A stretch of 64,000 bases of DNA from Rhodobacterales bacterium (GTDB lineage Bacteria > Pseudomonadota > Alphaproteobacteria > Rhodobacterales > Rhodobacteraceae): contig PDRY01000013.1 of the NCBI GenBank assembly GCA_002748265.1, forward strand, positions 62,001-126,000, given 5' to 3'. The position numbers and the translations under genes are program-made. Under the pieces are notes generated by a model. That model was not told where the DNA came from. It made no database searches and worked only from the letters and a program-made list of their open reading frames with translations. This document shows positions 33,342 through 43,272 of the stretch, piece by piece. The first letter of the stretch is position 1. The number at the start of each line of letters is the position of its first letter.

Positions 33342-34461
33342 GCAGGTGCGGGACGCCATCATCATCGGGGCGGGGCCGTCCGGGCTTGCCGTTGGAGCGT
33401 GTCTCAAGGCGCGAGAGCTGGACGCCTTGATCCTGGAGCGGGAAGCCACCGTTGGGTCGGCCTGGCGCCGCCACTACGACCGGCTGGCTCTGCACACCGA
33501 GCGGAGCAATTCCGGCCTGCCGATGCGGGGCTTTCCGAAGGATTGGCCGCGCTATGTGCCCCGCGCGCAGGTGGTCGAATACCTTGAAGACTACGCCGCG
33601 TATTTCGACCTCTCGCCGCTTCTGGGGGCCGAGGTGCAGAAGGTGGAGCGGGTTGCAGACGGCTGGCGCGTCACCCACGCCCAGGGCCAGGACGAGGCCC
33701 GCGCCGTAGTGATGGCGACGGGGTTCGCGGATGAACCCAAGTTGGCCCAGTGGCCGGGGCTGGACAGTTTCCCGGGGCCGATTGTGCACACCAGAGACTA
33801 CCGGCGGCCGGACGATCTGCCGGGGGCGCGGGTGCTCGTCATCGGCTTTGGCAACTCTGGCGGTGAGATCGCCATGGAATTGGCCGCGCAAGGCCGCGCG
33901 GTCGAGATGGTCGTGCGCTCTCCGGTCAATCTCCTGCCGCGTGAACTGTTCGGCATTCCGATTGCACGCCTTAGCCTGACGCAAAAGCTGTTCGGGTACC
34001 GCGTGGCGGATGCTCTGGCCGCGCCGCTGATGCGGTGGAAGCTGGGGCGGCCCGAGCGCTATGGGCTGAAGCCCGCGGGCAAAGGGCCGCTGGCCCAGAT
34101 TGTTGAGGACAACCGTATTCCGCTTATCGACCTTGGTACGCTGGATCTGATCCGCGCGGGCAAGATCAAGGTGCGCCCATCGGCTCAGAGCAGCAATGGC
34201 GACATGGTCACCTTCGAGGACGGCCAAACGGCCCGGTTCGACGCGATCCTGATGGGAACGGGCTATCGGGTGAATCTGCGCCCGATCCTAGGCGATCTAC
34301 CGGAGCTCGACGCCGAAGGCCGCCCGCGTGCCATTGAGGGCGAGATCGTGCCGGGGCTCTACGGGATCAGCTATCATGCGGTGCCGAACGGCCAGCTTGC
34401 TGCCATCGCGCGGCAGGCGCCCAAGATTGCCGAGGCGATTGCGCGGGGCCGGGCCGGGTAG
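33331..34461 (+). CDS. Flavin-containing monooxygenase-like FAD/NADPH oxidoreductase
   Basis: The protein has 376 residues from TTG 33331 or 371 from GTG 33346; both are within or just after the end of the preceding gene, and neither has a strong ribosome site. An FAD fold (AIIIGAGPSGLAVGA, about residues 8-22) and an NADPH fold (VLVIGFGNSGGEIAMELA, about 169-186) flank a middle region with WRRHYDRLALHT and FPKDWPRYVPR, as in YUCCA/CzcO-like monooxygenases. Cytoplasmic oxidation of a small substrate is likely. An 8-bp hairpin overlaps its stop. Confidence 0.87.
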   Translation: MPRKQVRDAIIIGAGPSGLAVGACLKARELDALILEREATVGSAWRRHYDRLALHTERSNSGLPMRGFPKDWPRYVPRAQVVEYLEDYAAYFDLSPLLGAEVQKVERVADGWRVTHAQGQDEARAVVMATGFADEPKLAQWPGLDSFPGPIVHTRDYRRPDDLPGARVLVIGFGNSGGEIAMELAAQGRAVEMVVRSPVNLLPRELFGIPIARLSLTQKLFGYRVADALAAPLMRWKLGRPERYGLKPAGKGPLAQIVEDNRIPLIDLGTLDLIRAGKIKVRPSAQSSNGDMVTFEDGQTARFDAILMGTGYRVNLRPILGDLPELDAEGRPRAIEGEIVPGLYGISYHAVPNGQLAAIARQAPKIAEAIARGRAG

Positions 34462-34482
34462 GGGGCGCTGCTCCGCGCCCCC
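34461..34482. terminator. Hairpin at the stop of the flavoprotein gene
   Basis: Perfect stem GGGGGCGC / GCGCCCCC with loop TGCTCC, starting at the last base of the stop codon. It has no T-run and lies between convergent genes. Confidence 0.5.
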
Positions 34483-34512
34483 GGACATGTGCATCACGCA
34501 GATGGTGCGCGC

Positions 34513-35703
34513 TTACTCGGCGGCGGTGCGCTGCCCTTCTGTCACATCCTGAAGCGCCGCGATCAGCACGTCGGTCACGGCGTCGCATTCCTCAAGCGTA
34601 AGACGCGCCGGGAGCCGGACATCACAAGCCTTCATCAGCATGGCGCGGGTTTCCGGCAGGTCCGGCAGATCGTTCAGATATTGCCAGTTCCAGAAGGCAC
34701 GGGCGTTGTCCTGGCTGGCGCCAAAGATCTGGACTTTGACACCGCGCGCTTCGGCGGCCTTGGCATAGGCCCCGATCTGCGTGTCGGACAGGTCCACAAG
34801 GTTGAACTGGATCGAGTCGGGCGCGCGCTCTTCGCCTGCCAGCGGGGCAGGAACGCGGATATGGGCCGTCTGGTTGAGCCGCGCGGCCACGTGATCGTGG
34901 TTGCGGCGGCCTTGTGCGATGCGGCGGGGCAGTTCGTCGAGCTGGGGGCGAACGATGGCGGCCGACAGGTTCGACAGGCGCAGATTGTAGAGCGGCAGCT
35001 TGTTTTGCCACTTGGCAAAGGCTTCGTGCAGGACGGGGTGCTTGCGCCAGTTATGCTCATAGGCACCTGACATGATGATCGCGCGGGCGATCAGATCGGC
35101 ATCATCGGTGATCATGATCCCGCCTTCACCGGCATTGACCATTTTGTAGCTTTGGAAGCTAAAGCAGCCGATCTTGCCAATCGTGCCGATCTTGCGCCCT
35201 TTCCAGGTCGTGCCCAGACTGTGGGCAGCGTCTTCGATCACCGGGATACCGGCGGCGTCGCACAGCGCCATGATGGCATCCATGTCCGAGGTGTGGCCGC
35301 GCATGTGGCTGATGATCACCGCATCCACCAGAGGCAGCTTGGCGGCAAAATCATCCATGTCCAGCCGGTAGTTGTCGGCGCATTCCGCAAGCACCGGCTC
35401 GCAATCCGCATGGACGATCGACGACGGCACGGCGGCGAAGGTGAAGGCGGGGATCAGAACCTTGGCCCCACGCGGCAGATTGAGCGCCTTGAGCGAAAGG
35501 AACAGCGCGGCAGAGCAGGAGCTGACCGCAAGGGCGTATTTGCTGCCCATCATCTGGGCGAACTCCGCTTCGAGCAGGGACACAGGCGCATCCTTGGCGG
35601 CGGTGTAGCGGAACAGATCGGCGCTTTGCAAAAGGCGCTCTACTTCGGCGCGGGCGGCTTCAGGGATCGGTTCGGCGCTGTGGACGTCAGGGAGTTGGGT
35701 CAT
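34513..35703 (-). CDS. DegT/DnrJ/EryC1/StrS-family PLP aminotransferase
   Basis: A 396-residue PLP enzyme of the sugar-aminotransferase fold. It has SSCSAALFLSLKAL for cofactor phosphate contact, VIEDAAHSLG for the ring-binding Asp (about residue 158), and the Schiff-base lysine K187 in FSFQSYKMVNAGEGG. The C-terminal half diverges from well-known nucleotide-sugar enzymes. No glycan or sugar-nucleotide gene is nearby, so the substrate is open. The 305 bp to tatA (35704-36008) hold only its AT-rich promoter, including a TTTTGG/CCAAAA dyad at 35728-35744. Confidence 0.9.
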   Translation of the reverse strand: MTQLPDVHSAEPIPEAARAEVERLLQSADLFRYTAAKDAPVSLLEAEFAQMMGSKYALAVSSCSAALFLSLKALNLPRGAKVLIPAFTFAAVPSSIVHADCEPVLAECADNYRLDMDDFAAKLPLVDAVIISHMRGHTSDMDAIMALCDAAGIPVIEDAAHSLGTTWKGRKIGTIGKIGCFSFQSYKMVNAGEGGIMITDDADLIARAIIMSGAYEHNWRKHPVLHEAFAKWQNKLPLYNLRLSNLSAAIVRPQLDELPRRIAQGRRNHDHVAARLNQTAHIRVPAPLAGEERAPDSIQFNLVDLSDTQIGAYAKAAEARGVKVQIFGASQDNARAFWNWQYLNDLPDLPETRAMLMKACDVRLPARLTLEECDAVTDVLIAALQDVTEGQRTAAE

Positions 35704-36008
35704 GGCTCTGCTCTGCTGCGTTAATCTTTTTGGATTTCCCAAAATGTCTATTCGAGAAACTCTAAAAGATAAATCCTGGCATTTCTATGGCCGTGCCTGC
35801 GACAGATTGTGCGGCGATCCGGCGACAGGCGCCGCGACCCACGAGATGTTGCGCGGTCCCGGAGCAGAATGCTGCCCGGCTCTTGAAATTCGGGGGGCAC
35901 GCGCTTTGCTTAAGGGGGAAAGCCGCGCGATTTGCCCTTTCGCCCGGGGCGCCGCGCGCCTAAAACAGGGGCTGACACACCGGGATGACCCGGAAAGGGA
36001 GATTACTC

Positions 36009-36224
36009 ATGCTCAACAATATCGGCCTGCCTGGCCTTCTTCTGATCGCTGTTGTCGTGCTGGTTCTGTTCGGCCGCGGCAAGATTTCTTCGCTCATGGG
36101 CGAAGTCGGCAAAGGCATCACCGCCTTCAAAAAGGGCGTGGATGAAGGCAAGCAGGAGATCACCGACGCCGAGGCAGCCGCCCGCGACGTGACCCCCGAA
36201 GAGACCGCCGACACCAAGAGCTAA
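36009..36224 (+). CDS. tatA: Twin-arginine translocase subunit TatA
   Basis: The 71-residue protein has one N-terminal membrane helix ([22 protein letters not shown]), the [23 protein letters not shown] amphipathic helix and an acidic tail. It forms the pore of the Tat pathway exporting folded proteins. A strong AAAGGGAG site precedes ATG 36009. First gene of tatABC. Confidence 0.96.
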   Translation: MLNNIGLPGLLLIAVVVLVLFGRGKISSLMGEVGKGITAFKKGVDEGKQEITDAEAAARDVTPEETADTKS

Positions 36225-36230
36225 ACCCAC

Positions 36231-36698
36231 ATGTTCGATCTCGGCTGGACCGAGCTTTTGCTCATCGGCATCGTGGCGTTGATCGTCGTGGGGCCCAAGG
36301 ATCTGCCGGTTCTGTTCCGGCAGATGGGCCGCTTCATGGGCAAGGCCCGCGCCATGGCGCGCGAGTTTACCCAGGCGATGAATGATGCCGCCGATGAGGC
36401 CGGGGTGCAGGACATCACCAAGACAATGCGCGCCGCCGCCAACCCGAAAGCCTTCGGAGCGGATGCGATCAAGGACGCGGTGGACTGGAAAAACGGGCCC
36501 GAGAGCGACAGCCTCGCCTCGGATCGGGCCGAGGCCAAGGACAAGATCGCGGACGCGACCGCCCGTGCCGCCGAGGAACGCAAGGCTCGTGAGGCCGCCC
36601 GCGCGCAGGAGCTGGCCGACAGCGCCGCCGAGATGGAGGCCGATCTGGCCGAAGAGACCGCGCCCGCCACGCCGCCCAGAAACGGGGCCAAGACATGA
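36231..36698 (+). CDS. tatB: Twin-arginine translocase subunit TatB
   Basis: A 155-residue protein starting [26 protein letters not shown], the TatB-type helix and GPKDLP hinge, followed by a long charged amphipathic region rich in Ala, Glu and Arg. It acts with TatC to recognise twin-arginine signals. It begins 6 bp after tatA and overlaps tatC by 4 bp. Confidence 0.96.
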   Translation: MFDLGWTELLLIGIVALIVVGPKDLPVLFRQMGRFMGKARAMAREFTQAMNDAADEAGVQDITKTMRAAANPKAFGADAIKDAVDWKNGPESDSLASDRAEAKDKIADATARAAEERKAREAARAQELADSAAEMEADLAEETAPATPPRNGAKT

Positions 36699-37582
36699 GC
36701 GACGCCAGCTCCCGCGAGGACGAAATCAACGACAGCACCGCGCCGCTGATCGAACACCTGGCCGAGCTGCGCACGCGCCTGATCCATTCGGTTGTCGCGT
36801 TCCTGATCGGCATGATCTTGTGCTTCACCGTCGCCACGCCGATCTTCAACTTCCTGACCGCGCCGCTGTGTTCCGTCCTGGCGGAGCGGGGGCAGGATTG
36901 CGACCTGATCTTTATCTCGCCGCAGGAAGGCTTCTTCGTCGCGATCAAGATCTCGCTTCTGGGCGGGTTCATCCTGTCCTTCCCTTACATCGGTTTGCAG
37001 ATGTGGCGCTTTGTGGCGCCGGGGCTCTACAAATCTGAAAAAGGCGCGTTCCTGCCGTTCCTGGTCGCTTCGCCCTTCATGTTCCTGCTGGGCGCGGCCT
37101 TCGCGTTCTATGTGGTCACGCCGCTGGCCTATGACTTCTTCCTGGGGTTCCAGCAGTTCGGCGGAGACGGCGCGGCCGTGGCCGCTGGCGATCCGCAGAA
37201 CCAGCCGGGGCTTTCGGTCGTGTTTCAGGGCTCCGCGCAGGAATACCTGAACCTGACCGTGAAATTCATCGTGGCCTTTGGCCTGTGTTTCCAGCTTCCG
37301 GTGCTGCTGACCCTGATGGGCAAGGCCGGGCTCGTGTCGGCCGAAGGTCTGCGCGGCGTGCGCAAATACGCGGTGGTCGGGATCCTGGTGCTGGCCGCCG
37401 TGGTGACCCCGCCTGATGTCATCACCCAGGTGATCCTCTTTGTCGTGGTCTACGGCCTCTACGAGGTGTCCATCCAGCTCGTGCGCCGGGTCGAGAAGAA
37501 GCGCGAGGCGCAGCTTCGCGAAGAGGGCGTGTTGGGCGAGGATGAAACGCTCTGGGGCGATGAGGTGCAAAAGGATGAGTGA
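36695..37582 (+). CDS. tatC: Twin-arginine translocase subunit TatC
   Basis: The 295-residue protein has six membrane helices. Family features are [15 protein letters not shown] near residue 18, [42 protein letters not shown], and the P-rich TPPDVITQ motif. A charged tail of about 35 residues follows the last helix. It is the twin-arginine signal receptor. The 3' end overlaps the following ATPase gene by 8 bp. Confidence 0.97.
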   Translation: MSDASSREDEINDSTAPLIEHLAELRTRLIHSVVAFLIGMILCFTVATPIFNFLTAPLCSVLAERGQDCDLIFISPQEGFFVAIKISLLGGFILSFPYIGLQMWRFVAPGLYKSEKGAFLPFLVASPFMFLLGAAFAFYVVTPLAYDFFLGFQQFGGDGAAVAAGDPQNQPGLSVVFQGSAQEYLNLTVKFIVAFGLCFQLPVLLTLMGKAGLVSAEGLRGVRKYAVVGILVLAAVVTPPDVITQVILFVVVYGLYEVSIQLVRRVEKKREAQLREEGVLGEDETLWGDEVQKDE

Positions 37583-38414
37583 TCCGCTGGAGCGGATCGC
37601 CGCCGCGCTTGAGCGCATGGCGCCCGGCCCGGCTGCGGCGCCTGATTTCGCCGCGGCGTCGGCCTTCGTGTGGCATGCCAGCCCGGACCGGCTTGAGCCG
37701 GTGGAGAAGGTCTCTCGCGTCGATCTGAACCTGCTGCTGGGCATTGAACGGTCCCGCGACACTCTGCTCGACAACACCCGCCGTTTTGCCGAGGGCCTGC
37801 CCGCGAACAATGCGCTGCTCTGGGGCGCGCGGGGGATGGGGAAATCATCGCTCGTGAAGGCGATCCACGGGCGGCTTTCGGCCCAACACCCCGGCCTGAA
37901 GCTGGTCGAGGTGCTGCGCGAGGACCTGCCGTCGATCGGGCGCTGCCTCGATCTGCTGCGCGGGCGCGCGGAACGCTTCATCCTCTTTTGCGACGATCTG
38001 TCCTTCAGCCATGACGATGCGCATTACAAATCGCTCAAGGCGGTGCTGGATGGCGGGATCGAAGGACGGCCTGAGAATGTCGTGCTCTACGCGACATCCA
38101 ACCGGCGCCACCTGATGCCCCGCGACATGATCGAGAATGAGCGCGGATCGGCCATCAACCCCTCCGAAGCGGTCGAAGAGAAGGTCTCGCTCTCTGATCG
38201 GTTCGGGCTATGGCTGGGCTTCCACGCCTGCGATCAGGATCAGTTCCTGTCGATGATCGACGGCTATTGTGACGCCTACGGGATCGACATCGCGCCGGAC
38301 GATCTGCGCGCACAGGCGGTTGAATGGCAGGCCACGCGCGGAGGCCGCTCGGGCCGGGTCGCGTGGCAGTTCTTTACCGATCTGGCGGGGCGGCACGGGG
38401 TCCGACTGGACTGA
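37575..38414 (+). CDS. DUF815-family AAA+-like ATPase
   Basis: A 279-residue protein starting at ATG 37575, 8 bp inside tatC. It has a P-loop [18 protein letters not shown] (about residues 80-97), Walker [13 protein letters not shown], a sensor-1-like [15 protein letters not shown] and an arginine-rich C-terminus. DUF815 proteins are bacterial P-loop NTPases of unknown job. Its overlap with tatC means coupled translation and raises a link to export quality control, but this is inference from position only. Confidence 0.88.
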   Translation: MSDPLERIAAALERMAPGPAAAPDFAAASAFVWHASPDRLEPVEKVSRVDLNLLLGIERSRDTLLDNTRRFAEGLPANNALLWGARGMGKSSLVKAIHGRLSAQHPGLKLVEVLREDLPSIGRCLDLLRGRAERFILFCDDLSFSHDDAHYKSLKAVLDGGIEGRPENVVLYATSNRRHLMPRDMIENERGSAINPSEAVEEKVSLSDRFGLWLGFHACDQDQFLSMIDGYCDAYGIDIAPDDLRAQAVEWQATRGGRSGRVAWQFFTDLAGRHGVRLD

Positions 38415-38423
38415 CCCGCGCCC

Positions 38424-39521
38424 TCAGGTGTTGAACAGGAAGTGCAGCACGTCGCCGTCCTGCACGATGTAGCCCTTGCCTTCGGCGCGCATCTTGCCCG
38501 CCTCTTTGGCCGGACCTTCGCCGCCAAGACTGACATAGTCGTCATAGGCAATCGTCTCGGCGCGGATGAAGCCTTTTTCGAAATCACCATGGATCACACC
38601 GGCCGCTTTCGGAGCAGGGGTGTCCTTGCGGATCGTCCAGGCACGGGCCTCTTTCGGGCCAACGGTGAAGTAGGTCTCAAGCGCCAGCAGCGCGTAGCCC
38701 GCCTTGATCAGCCGGTCGAGCCCGGCTTCCTCCAACCCCAGCTCGCCCAGGAACATCTCCTGTTCCTCGGTATCAAGCTGGCTGATCTCTTCCTCGATCT
38801 TGGCCGAGATCACGACATGGGAATTGCCTTCCTTAGCGGCCATTTCGGCCACGCGGGCGGACTGGCTGTTGCCTTCCGAGGCGCTCTCTTCTTCCACGTT
38901 GCAGACGTAGAGGACGGGCTTCGTCGTCAGAAGTTGCAGGTTTTTCCACGCCTTCGCATCGTCCTCGGCCACCTCGACGAGACGGGCAGGCTTGCCGTCT
39001 TCCAGCATATCCTGCGCGGCCTTCAGAAGGCGCTCCTGCTGGACGGCTTCCTTGTCGCCGCCGCGCACCTTGCGAACGATGTTTTGCAGGCGCTTTTCGA
39101 TGCTCTCCAGATCGGCCAGCATCAGCTCCGTTTCGATCACTTCGGCGTCGGCCACAGGGTCAACGCGGCCTTCCACATGGGTGACATCGCCATCTTCAAA
39201 GCAGCGCAGCACATGGGCAATCGCGTCCACTTCGCGGATATTGGCCAGGAACTGGTTGCCCAGGCCTTCGCCCTTGGAGGCCCCTTTCACCAGCCCGGCA
39301 ATGTCCACAAAGGTCATGCGGGTTGGGATGATCTGCTGGGACCCGGCGATCTCGGCCAGCTTGTCGAGCCGTGCATCGGGCACGGCCACGTCGCCGACAT
39401 TGGGCTCAATCGTGCAGAAGGGAAAGTTGGCGGCCTGCGCGGCTGCCGTCTTTGTCAGCGCGTTGAACAGGGTCGACTTGCCCACATTGGGAAGCCCCAC
39501 GATGCCCATCTTGAAACCCAT
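38424..39521 (-). CDS. ychF: Redox-regulated/ribosome-associated ATPase YchF
   Basis: A 365-residue Obg-family protein that binds ATP rather than GTP. It has a P-loop GIVGLPNVGKSTLFNAL (residues 6-22), the switch region PTRMTFVDIAGLVKGASKGEGLGNQFL, the altered base motif LYVCNVEEE in place of NKxD, and a C-terminal TGS domain ending GDVLHFLFN. An AAGGAGC site precedes ATG 39521. Convergent with the DUF815 gene, 9 bp apart. Confidence 0.96.
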   Translation of the reverse strand: MGFKMGIVGLPNVGKSTLFNALTKTAAAQAANFPFCTIEPNVGDVAVPDARLDKLAEIAGSQQIIPTRMTFVDIAGLVKGASKGEGLGNQFLANIREVDAIAHVLRCFEDGDVTHVEGRVDPVADAEVIETELMLADLESIEKRLQNIVRKVRGGDKEAVQQERLLKAAQDMLEDGKPARLVEVAEDDAKAWKNLQLLTTKPVLYVCNVEEESASEGNSQSARVAEMAAKEGNSHVVISAKIEEEISQLDTEEQEMFLGELGLEEAGLDRLIKAGYALLALETYFTVGPKEARAWTIRKDTPAPKAAGVIHGDFEKGFIRAETIAYDDYVSLGGEGPAKEAGKMRAEGKGYIVQDGDVLHFLFNT

Positions 39522-39740
39522 CTTGCGCTCCTTCTCTGCGATCGCCGCTCCTTAGGCTGATCGGGGGATCGGGGCAAGTGTGATAGGGCTGCTCCCAATA
39601 GACCATAAGCGGAAACGGCGGGCCGTTGCTGTCGGGGGCGGGTGTCGCTGCGTCGCGCGCTGAACGACTAGGGGTAAGAGGATGGAAAGGCCGGGCTGTT
39701 TCGCCCTACGATATCCTGGCAGCTTTGGGGTGAACCAATC

Positions 39741-40541
39741 ATGCAGTCTCTCTTCTCATCGGCACCTGGACCGTTCCGCTGGTGGATCGTGCCCGTCGCC
39801 TATATCGGCCATTTGGTTGTGCTACTGGGGATGTCTATGACCGGCCTCCCGGCGGCACTGGGCCAAATCGCGATCTTTCTGGGCTATGCGGCACTCGCGA
39901 CGTTGCTTGCGGTCTTGGTGGTGCGCTCCGCCCCTGGTCGAGCGTTGGGCGTGCAGCCTCCGGCGCGCCCGCTGGCGGTTATCGCGGTGGCCATAGCTGC
40001 AACCGTGATCACGTCTCTGATCGAAAGGCTCGGCGCGGGGTTCAGCTCCGATATCGCGCAAAGCACCACCAAAGTGTTGACCGAGATGGGGTGGGGGACG
40101 GGCCGCGGGACCGACCTTCTGCTGATCTTCACGATATGCTGTGCCGCTCCGATCGGTGAGGAAGCCATCTTTCGCGGGCTGATCTTTCGGGGCCTCCACG
40201 ATTCGCTGCGTCGGCTTGGCGGAGGCCTGGGGAGCCCGGTCGCAGCATTTGGCCTGGCGGCGGCGGTCTCTGCGTTCATTTTCGCCCAGTCCCATGGCGG
40301 CGCAGGCCAAGAGCCCAGCGTCCTGATTGCGATCTTCCTGTCGGGCATCGTCTACGCGCTGTGCTACGCGCTAACGGGATCGCTCTGGGCACCCGTTCTG
40401 GCGCATGGGCTCAACAATACCGTCGCATTTGCCGGGGCGGTGTTCGGAGCAGAGCAGGTCTCTCTCCTCAACCAGATCGCGGTCCTGATCATGCCGTTTC
40501 TCACATGGGCCCTGCTATGGTTTTGGGGCCGCGTGTCCTAG
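39741..40541 (+). CDS. CPBP-family intramembrane metalloprotease
   Basis: The 266-residue multi-spanning membrane protein has the CPBP/Abi motifs: GEEAIFRGLIFRGL (E140, E141, R145), FAQSHGG with a metal-binding His, and a late HGLNNT with the third ligand. Such proteases cleave prenylated or membrane substrates, some acting in bacteriocin immunity or envelope stress. It is preceded by 219 bp without a recognisable gene. Substrate unknown. Confidence 0.88.
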   Translation: MQSLFSSAPGPFRWWIVPVAYIGHLVVLLGMSMTGLPAALGQIAIFLGYAALATLLAVLVVRSAPGRALGVQPPARPLAVIAVAIAATVITSLIERLGAGFSSDIAQSTTKVLTEMGWGTGRGTDLLLIFTICCAAPIGEEAIFRGLIFRGLHDSLRRLGGGLGSPVAAFGLAAAVSAFIFAQSHGGAGQEPSVLIAIFLSGIVYALCYALTGSLWAPVLAHGLNNTVAFAGAVFGAEQVSLLNQIAVLIMPFLTWALLWFWGRVS

Positions 40542-40625
40542 TCCCCTGCAATGGGTTCAAGCCCGACCCTTGCGCTTGCCCCCCTGATTGGGCCACATGG
40601 CGCAGCTATAAAACCGGGGGGAGCC

Positions 40626-41417
40626 ATGACCCGCATCGACGCCAAATTCGCAGCGCTGCGCGCCCGCAACCAGAAGGCCTTCGTCGCCTATATCATGGCC
40701 GGAGACCCCGATGAGGCAACCAGCCTGGACGTCATGAAGGGCCTGCCCGGCGCAGGCGTCGACGTGATCGAGCTGGGTCTGCCCTTCACCGATCCCATGG
40801 CCGATGGCCCGACGATCCAGCTTGCTGGTCAGCGCGCCTTGGAGGCGGGCATGACGCTGAACAAAACCCTCGCCATGGCCCGCGCCTTCCGCGAGACGGA
40901 TCAGGACACGCCCATCGTCCTGATGGGCTATTACAACCCGATCTACTCCCACGGCGTGGACCAGTTCCTGAGTGATGCGAAAGACGCCGGAATCGACGGC
41001 CTGATCGTCGTGGACCTGCCCCCGGAGGAAGACGAAGAACTCTGCCTGCCCGCGCAGGCCGCAGGCATCGACTTCATTCGCCTCGCGACGCCCACGACCG
41101 ATGACAAGCGCCTGCCCAAAGTCATGCAGAACACGTCCGGATTCGTCTATTACGTCTCGATCACCGGCATCACCGGCGCGGCGGAAGCGCAGGCCGATGC
41201 CGTGGCACCCGAAGTGACCCGGCTCAAGAAAGCGACCGAGCTTCCGATCATCGTGGGCTTCGGCGTCAAGAGCCCCGAAACCGCCGAAGCGATCGCTTCG
41301 GTCGCGGACGGCACCGTCGTCGGTTCTGCCATTGTTGAGCGGATCGGGCGCGGCGACAGTGCCAGTGACGTGCTCGCCTTCGTCAAGACCCTCGCGGACG
41401 GGGCCCACAGGGGCTGA
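40626..41417 (+). CDS. trpA: Tryptophan synthase alpha subunit
   Basis: A 263-residue TIM-barrel enzyme cleaving indole-3-glycerol phosphate to indole. Catalytic residues E49 ([10 protein letters not shown]) and D60 ([10 protein letters not shown]) are present, as are LMGYYNPI and the phosphate-binding [13 protein letters not shown] 40626 follows GGGGGAG. No trpB or trpF adjoins it. A post-stop hairpin element begins 6 bp after its stop. Confidence 0.97.
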   Translation: MTRIDAKFAALRARNQKAFVAYIMAGDPDEATSLDVMKGLPGAGVDVIELGLPFTDPMADGPTIQLAGQRALEAGMTLNKTLAMARAFRETDQDTPIVLMGYYNPIYSHGVDQFLSDAKDAGIDGLIVVDLPPEEDEELCLPAQAAGIDFIRLATPTTDDKRLPKVMQNTSGFVYYVSITGITGAAEAQADAVAPEVTRLKKATELPIIVGFGVKSPETAEAIASVADGTVVGSAIVERIGRGDSASDVLAFVKTLADGAHRG

Positions 41418-41422
41418 TCGCG

Positions 41423-41471
41423 CTTCTTATTTGTGAAAATACCTTGGGGGTGCGGGGGCAAAGCCCCCGCG
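41423..41471 (+). repeat. Post-stop intergenic element, copy A
   Basis: CTTCTTATTTGT, then AATACCTTGGGGGTG, then a perfect hairpin GCGGGGGC-AAA-GCCCCCGC (41452-41470). It resembles the element at 9287-9350 in both sequence and position just after a stop codon, and could act as the trpA terminator or 3'-end stabiliser. Confidence 0.6.
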
Positions 41472-41497
41472 TATCGCGCCGGTAGGCGCGAAACCCC

Positions 41498-43216
41498 TCA
41501 GGCCTCTTTCTTGGCCAGCTCCTCGAACGCGTCGAACTGGCTCAGGTAAACCTCACCGGTCAGCTCATCGAGGAAATGCGACCGCTTCAGCCGGTCCATC
41601 ACCGGACCCTTCACCTCGGACAGGTGGAACCGGATGCCCATGTCCGACAGGCGGTGATTGATGCTCTCCAGGCTCTCAAGAGCGCTGAAATCGACCGCAT
41701 TCACCGCCGAGCACATGAGCACCACATCGCGGATCGCCTTGTCCTCGGCCAAGCGATTCAGAAGGTAGTCCTCCAGGAACCGCGCATTGGCAAAGTAGAG
41801 GCTTTCGTCGATGCGCAGCATCAGCAGCTCGGGCGTGGTCTCCACCTGGTGGCGGCGGATGTTGCGGAAATGCTGGGTGCCCGGCACAAGGCCGATTTCG
41901 GCCACGTGGGGCTTTGACGTCTTATAAAGATGCAGCGCGATGGAGATCATCACTCCTGCCGACACGCCCGTCTCCACCCCCATCAGGAGCGTCAGAAGGA
42001 TCGTCGCAGCGACGGCGGCGAAGTCGGCCAGCGAATAGCCCCAGGCCTTCTTGAGGATGGACAGATCCACAAGGCTCAGCACCGCGACAATGATCGTCGC
42101 GGCCAGCGTGGCTGTCGGCAGGAAATAGATCAGCGGCGTGAGCAGCAGCGCCGCGATCAAAAGCCCGACGGCAGTAAACGCCCCCGCCGCAGGGGTCTCG
42201 GCCCCCGCGTCGAAATTCACGACCGAGCGCGCAAAGCCCCCCGTCACCGGGTAGCCGCCGGTGAAGGCCGCGCCCAGGTTGGCCGCGCCCAGGCCGATCA
42301 GCTCCTGATCGGGGTCGATCCGCTGGCGCTTCTTGGCGGCCAGGGTCTGCGCCACCGACACCGACTCCACGAAGCCGATGATCGAAATCAGCAGCGCGGG
42401 TATCAAAAGCTGCCCGACCAGAGACGGCGAAAAATCCGGCATGGTCAGCGGTGGCAGCCCGCGAGGCACATCGCCCACGATCTTCACCCCGTGATTGGCG
42501 AGCCCCAGTACCCACACCAGCACCGTGGTCACCACGACCGCCGCGACAGGCCCGGCCTTGGCGCCGATATCGGCCATGCGCGGGCTCAGCCCTTTGGACA
42601 GCAGCAGCGGTTTGAGCCCCTTGCGCACCCAGAACAGGAATGCCGTCGCCGCGATGCCGATCATCAGCGTCCAGATGTTGATCTGGCCCAGATGCGACCA
42701 GAGCGAGGACAGGATCTCGGGCAGGGTATGGCCATGGGCGCTCACGCCCAGGATATGCTTGAGCTGCGACGTCGCGATCAGGATGCCCGAGGCGGTGATG
42801 AAGCCCGCGATCACCGGGTGGCTCAGGAAATTGGCCAAAAAGCCCAGCCGCAGCAGCCCCATGCCCAGCAGCATGGCCCCTGACAGTGCCGCGAGGGTCA
42901 GCGCGGCGATGGCATAACCCATGGTGCCTGCCTCGGCCACGTTGCCGATCGCGGCGGCGGTCATCAGCGACACCACCGCGACCGGCCCCACGGCCAGAGC
43001 GCGCGAGGTGCCAAAGATGGCGTAGAGCACGATGGGCAGGATCGAGGCATAGATCCCCGCCTGTGCGGGCAGACCCGCCAGCAATGCATAAGCCAGCGAC
43101 TGCGGGACCAGCATGATCGTGACGATCACCGCCGCGACCAGGTCATTTTCAAGCGCCTGGCGTGAATAGCTGCGGCCCCAGTCCAATATCGGCATATAGC
43201 GCATAATCCGGCGCAT
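41498..43216 (-). CDS. SulP-family anion permease with STAS domain
   Basis: A 572-residue inner-membrane transporter. The N-terminal PQSLAYALLAGLPAQAGIYAS block (about residues 38-58) and the LGAANLGAAFTGGYPVTGGFARS segment are SulP hallmarks. About eleven membrane helices precede a cytoplasmic STAS domain (about 440-565). SulP proteins carry sulfate, bicarbonate or dicarboxylates. Its place at the downstream end of the sulfide-oxidation genes suggests handling of sulfate or sulfite. A GC-rich hairpin separates it from the upstream SQR gene. Confidence 0.92.
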   Translation of the reverse strand: MRRIMRYMPILDWGRSYSRQALENDLVAAVIVTIMLVPQSLAYALLAGLPAQAGIYASILPIVLYAIFGTSRALAVGPVAVVSLMTAAAIGNVAEAGTMGYAIAALTLAALSGAMLLGMGLLRLGFLANFLSHPVIAGFITASGILIATSQLKHILGVSAHGHTLPEILSSLWSHLGQINIWTLMIGIAATAFLFWVRKGLKPLLLSKGLSPRMADIGAKAGPVAAVVVTTVLVWVLGLANHGVKIVGDVPRGLPPLTMPDFSPSLVGQLLIPALLISIIGFVESVSVAQTLAAKKRQRIDPDQELIGLGAANLGAAFTGGYPVTGGFARSVVNFDAGAETPAAGAFTAVGLLIAALLLTPLIYFLPTATLAATIIVAVLSLVDLSILKKAWGYSLADFAAVAATILLTLLMGVETGVSAGVMISIALHLYKTSKPHVAEIGLVPGTQHFRNIRRHQVETTPELLMLRIDESLYFANARFLEDYLLNRLAEDKAIRDVVLMCSAVNAVDFSALESLESINHRLSDMGIRFHLSEVKGPVMDRLKRSHFLDELTGEVYLSQFDAFEELAKKEA

Positions 43217-43240
43217 CGTGTTCTCCGTCTACAAAGGGGT

Positions 43241-43261
43241 GGGGCCCCGAACCGGGGCCCC
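43241..43261. terminator. GC hairpin between SQR-fusion and SulP genes
   Basis: Perfect nine-base stem GGGGCCCCG / CGGGGCCCC with loop AAC, no T-run. Likely partial attenuation of read-through on the minus strand. Confidence 0.4.
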
Positions 43262-43272
43262 TGGGGGTTGGG

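Noticed and set aside
35702-36145. 147-codon plus-strand frame before tatA
   Set aside because: Overlaps tatA out of frame and contains the DegT promoter; no motif or ribosome site.
36221-37981. 586-codon minus-strand frame opposite tatB, tatC and the ATPase
   Set aside because: Antisense to three motif-verified genes.
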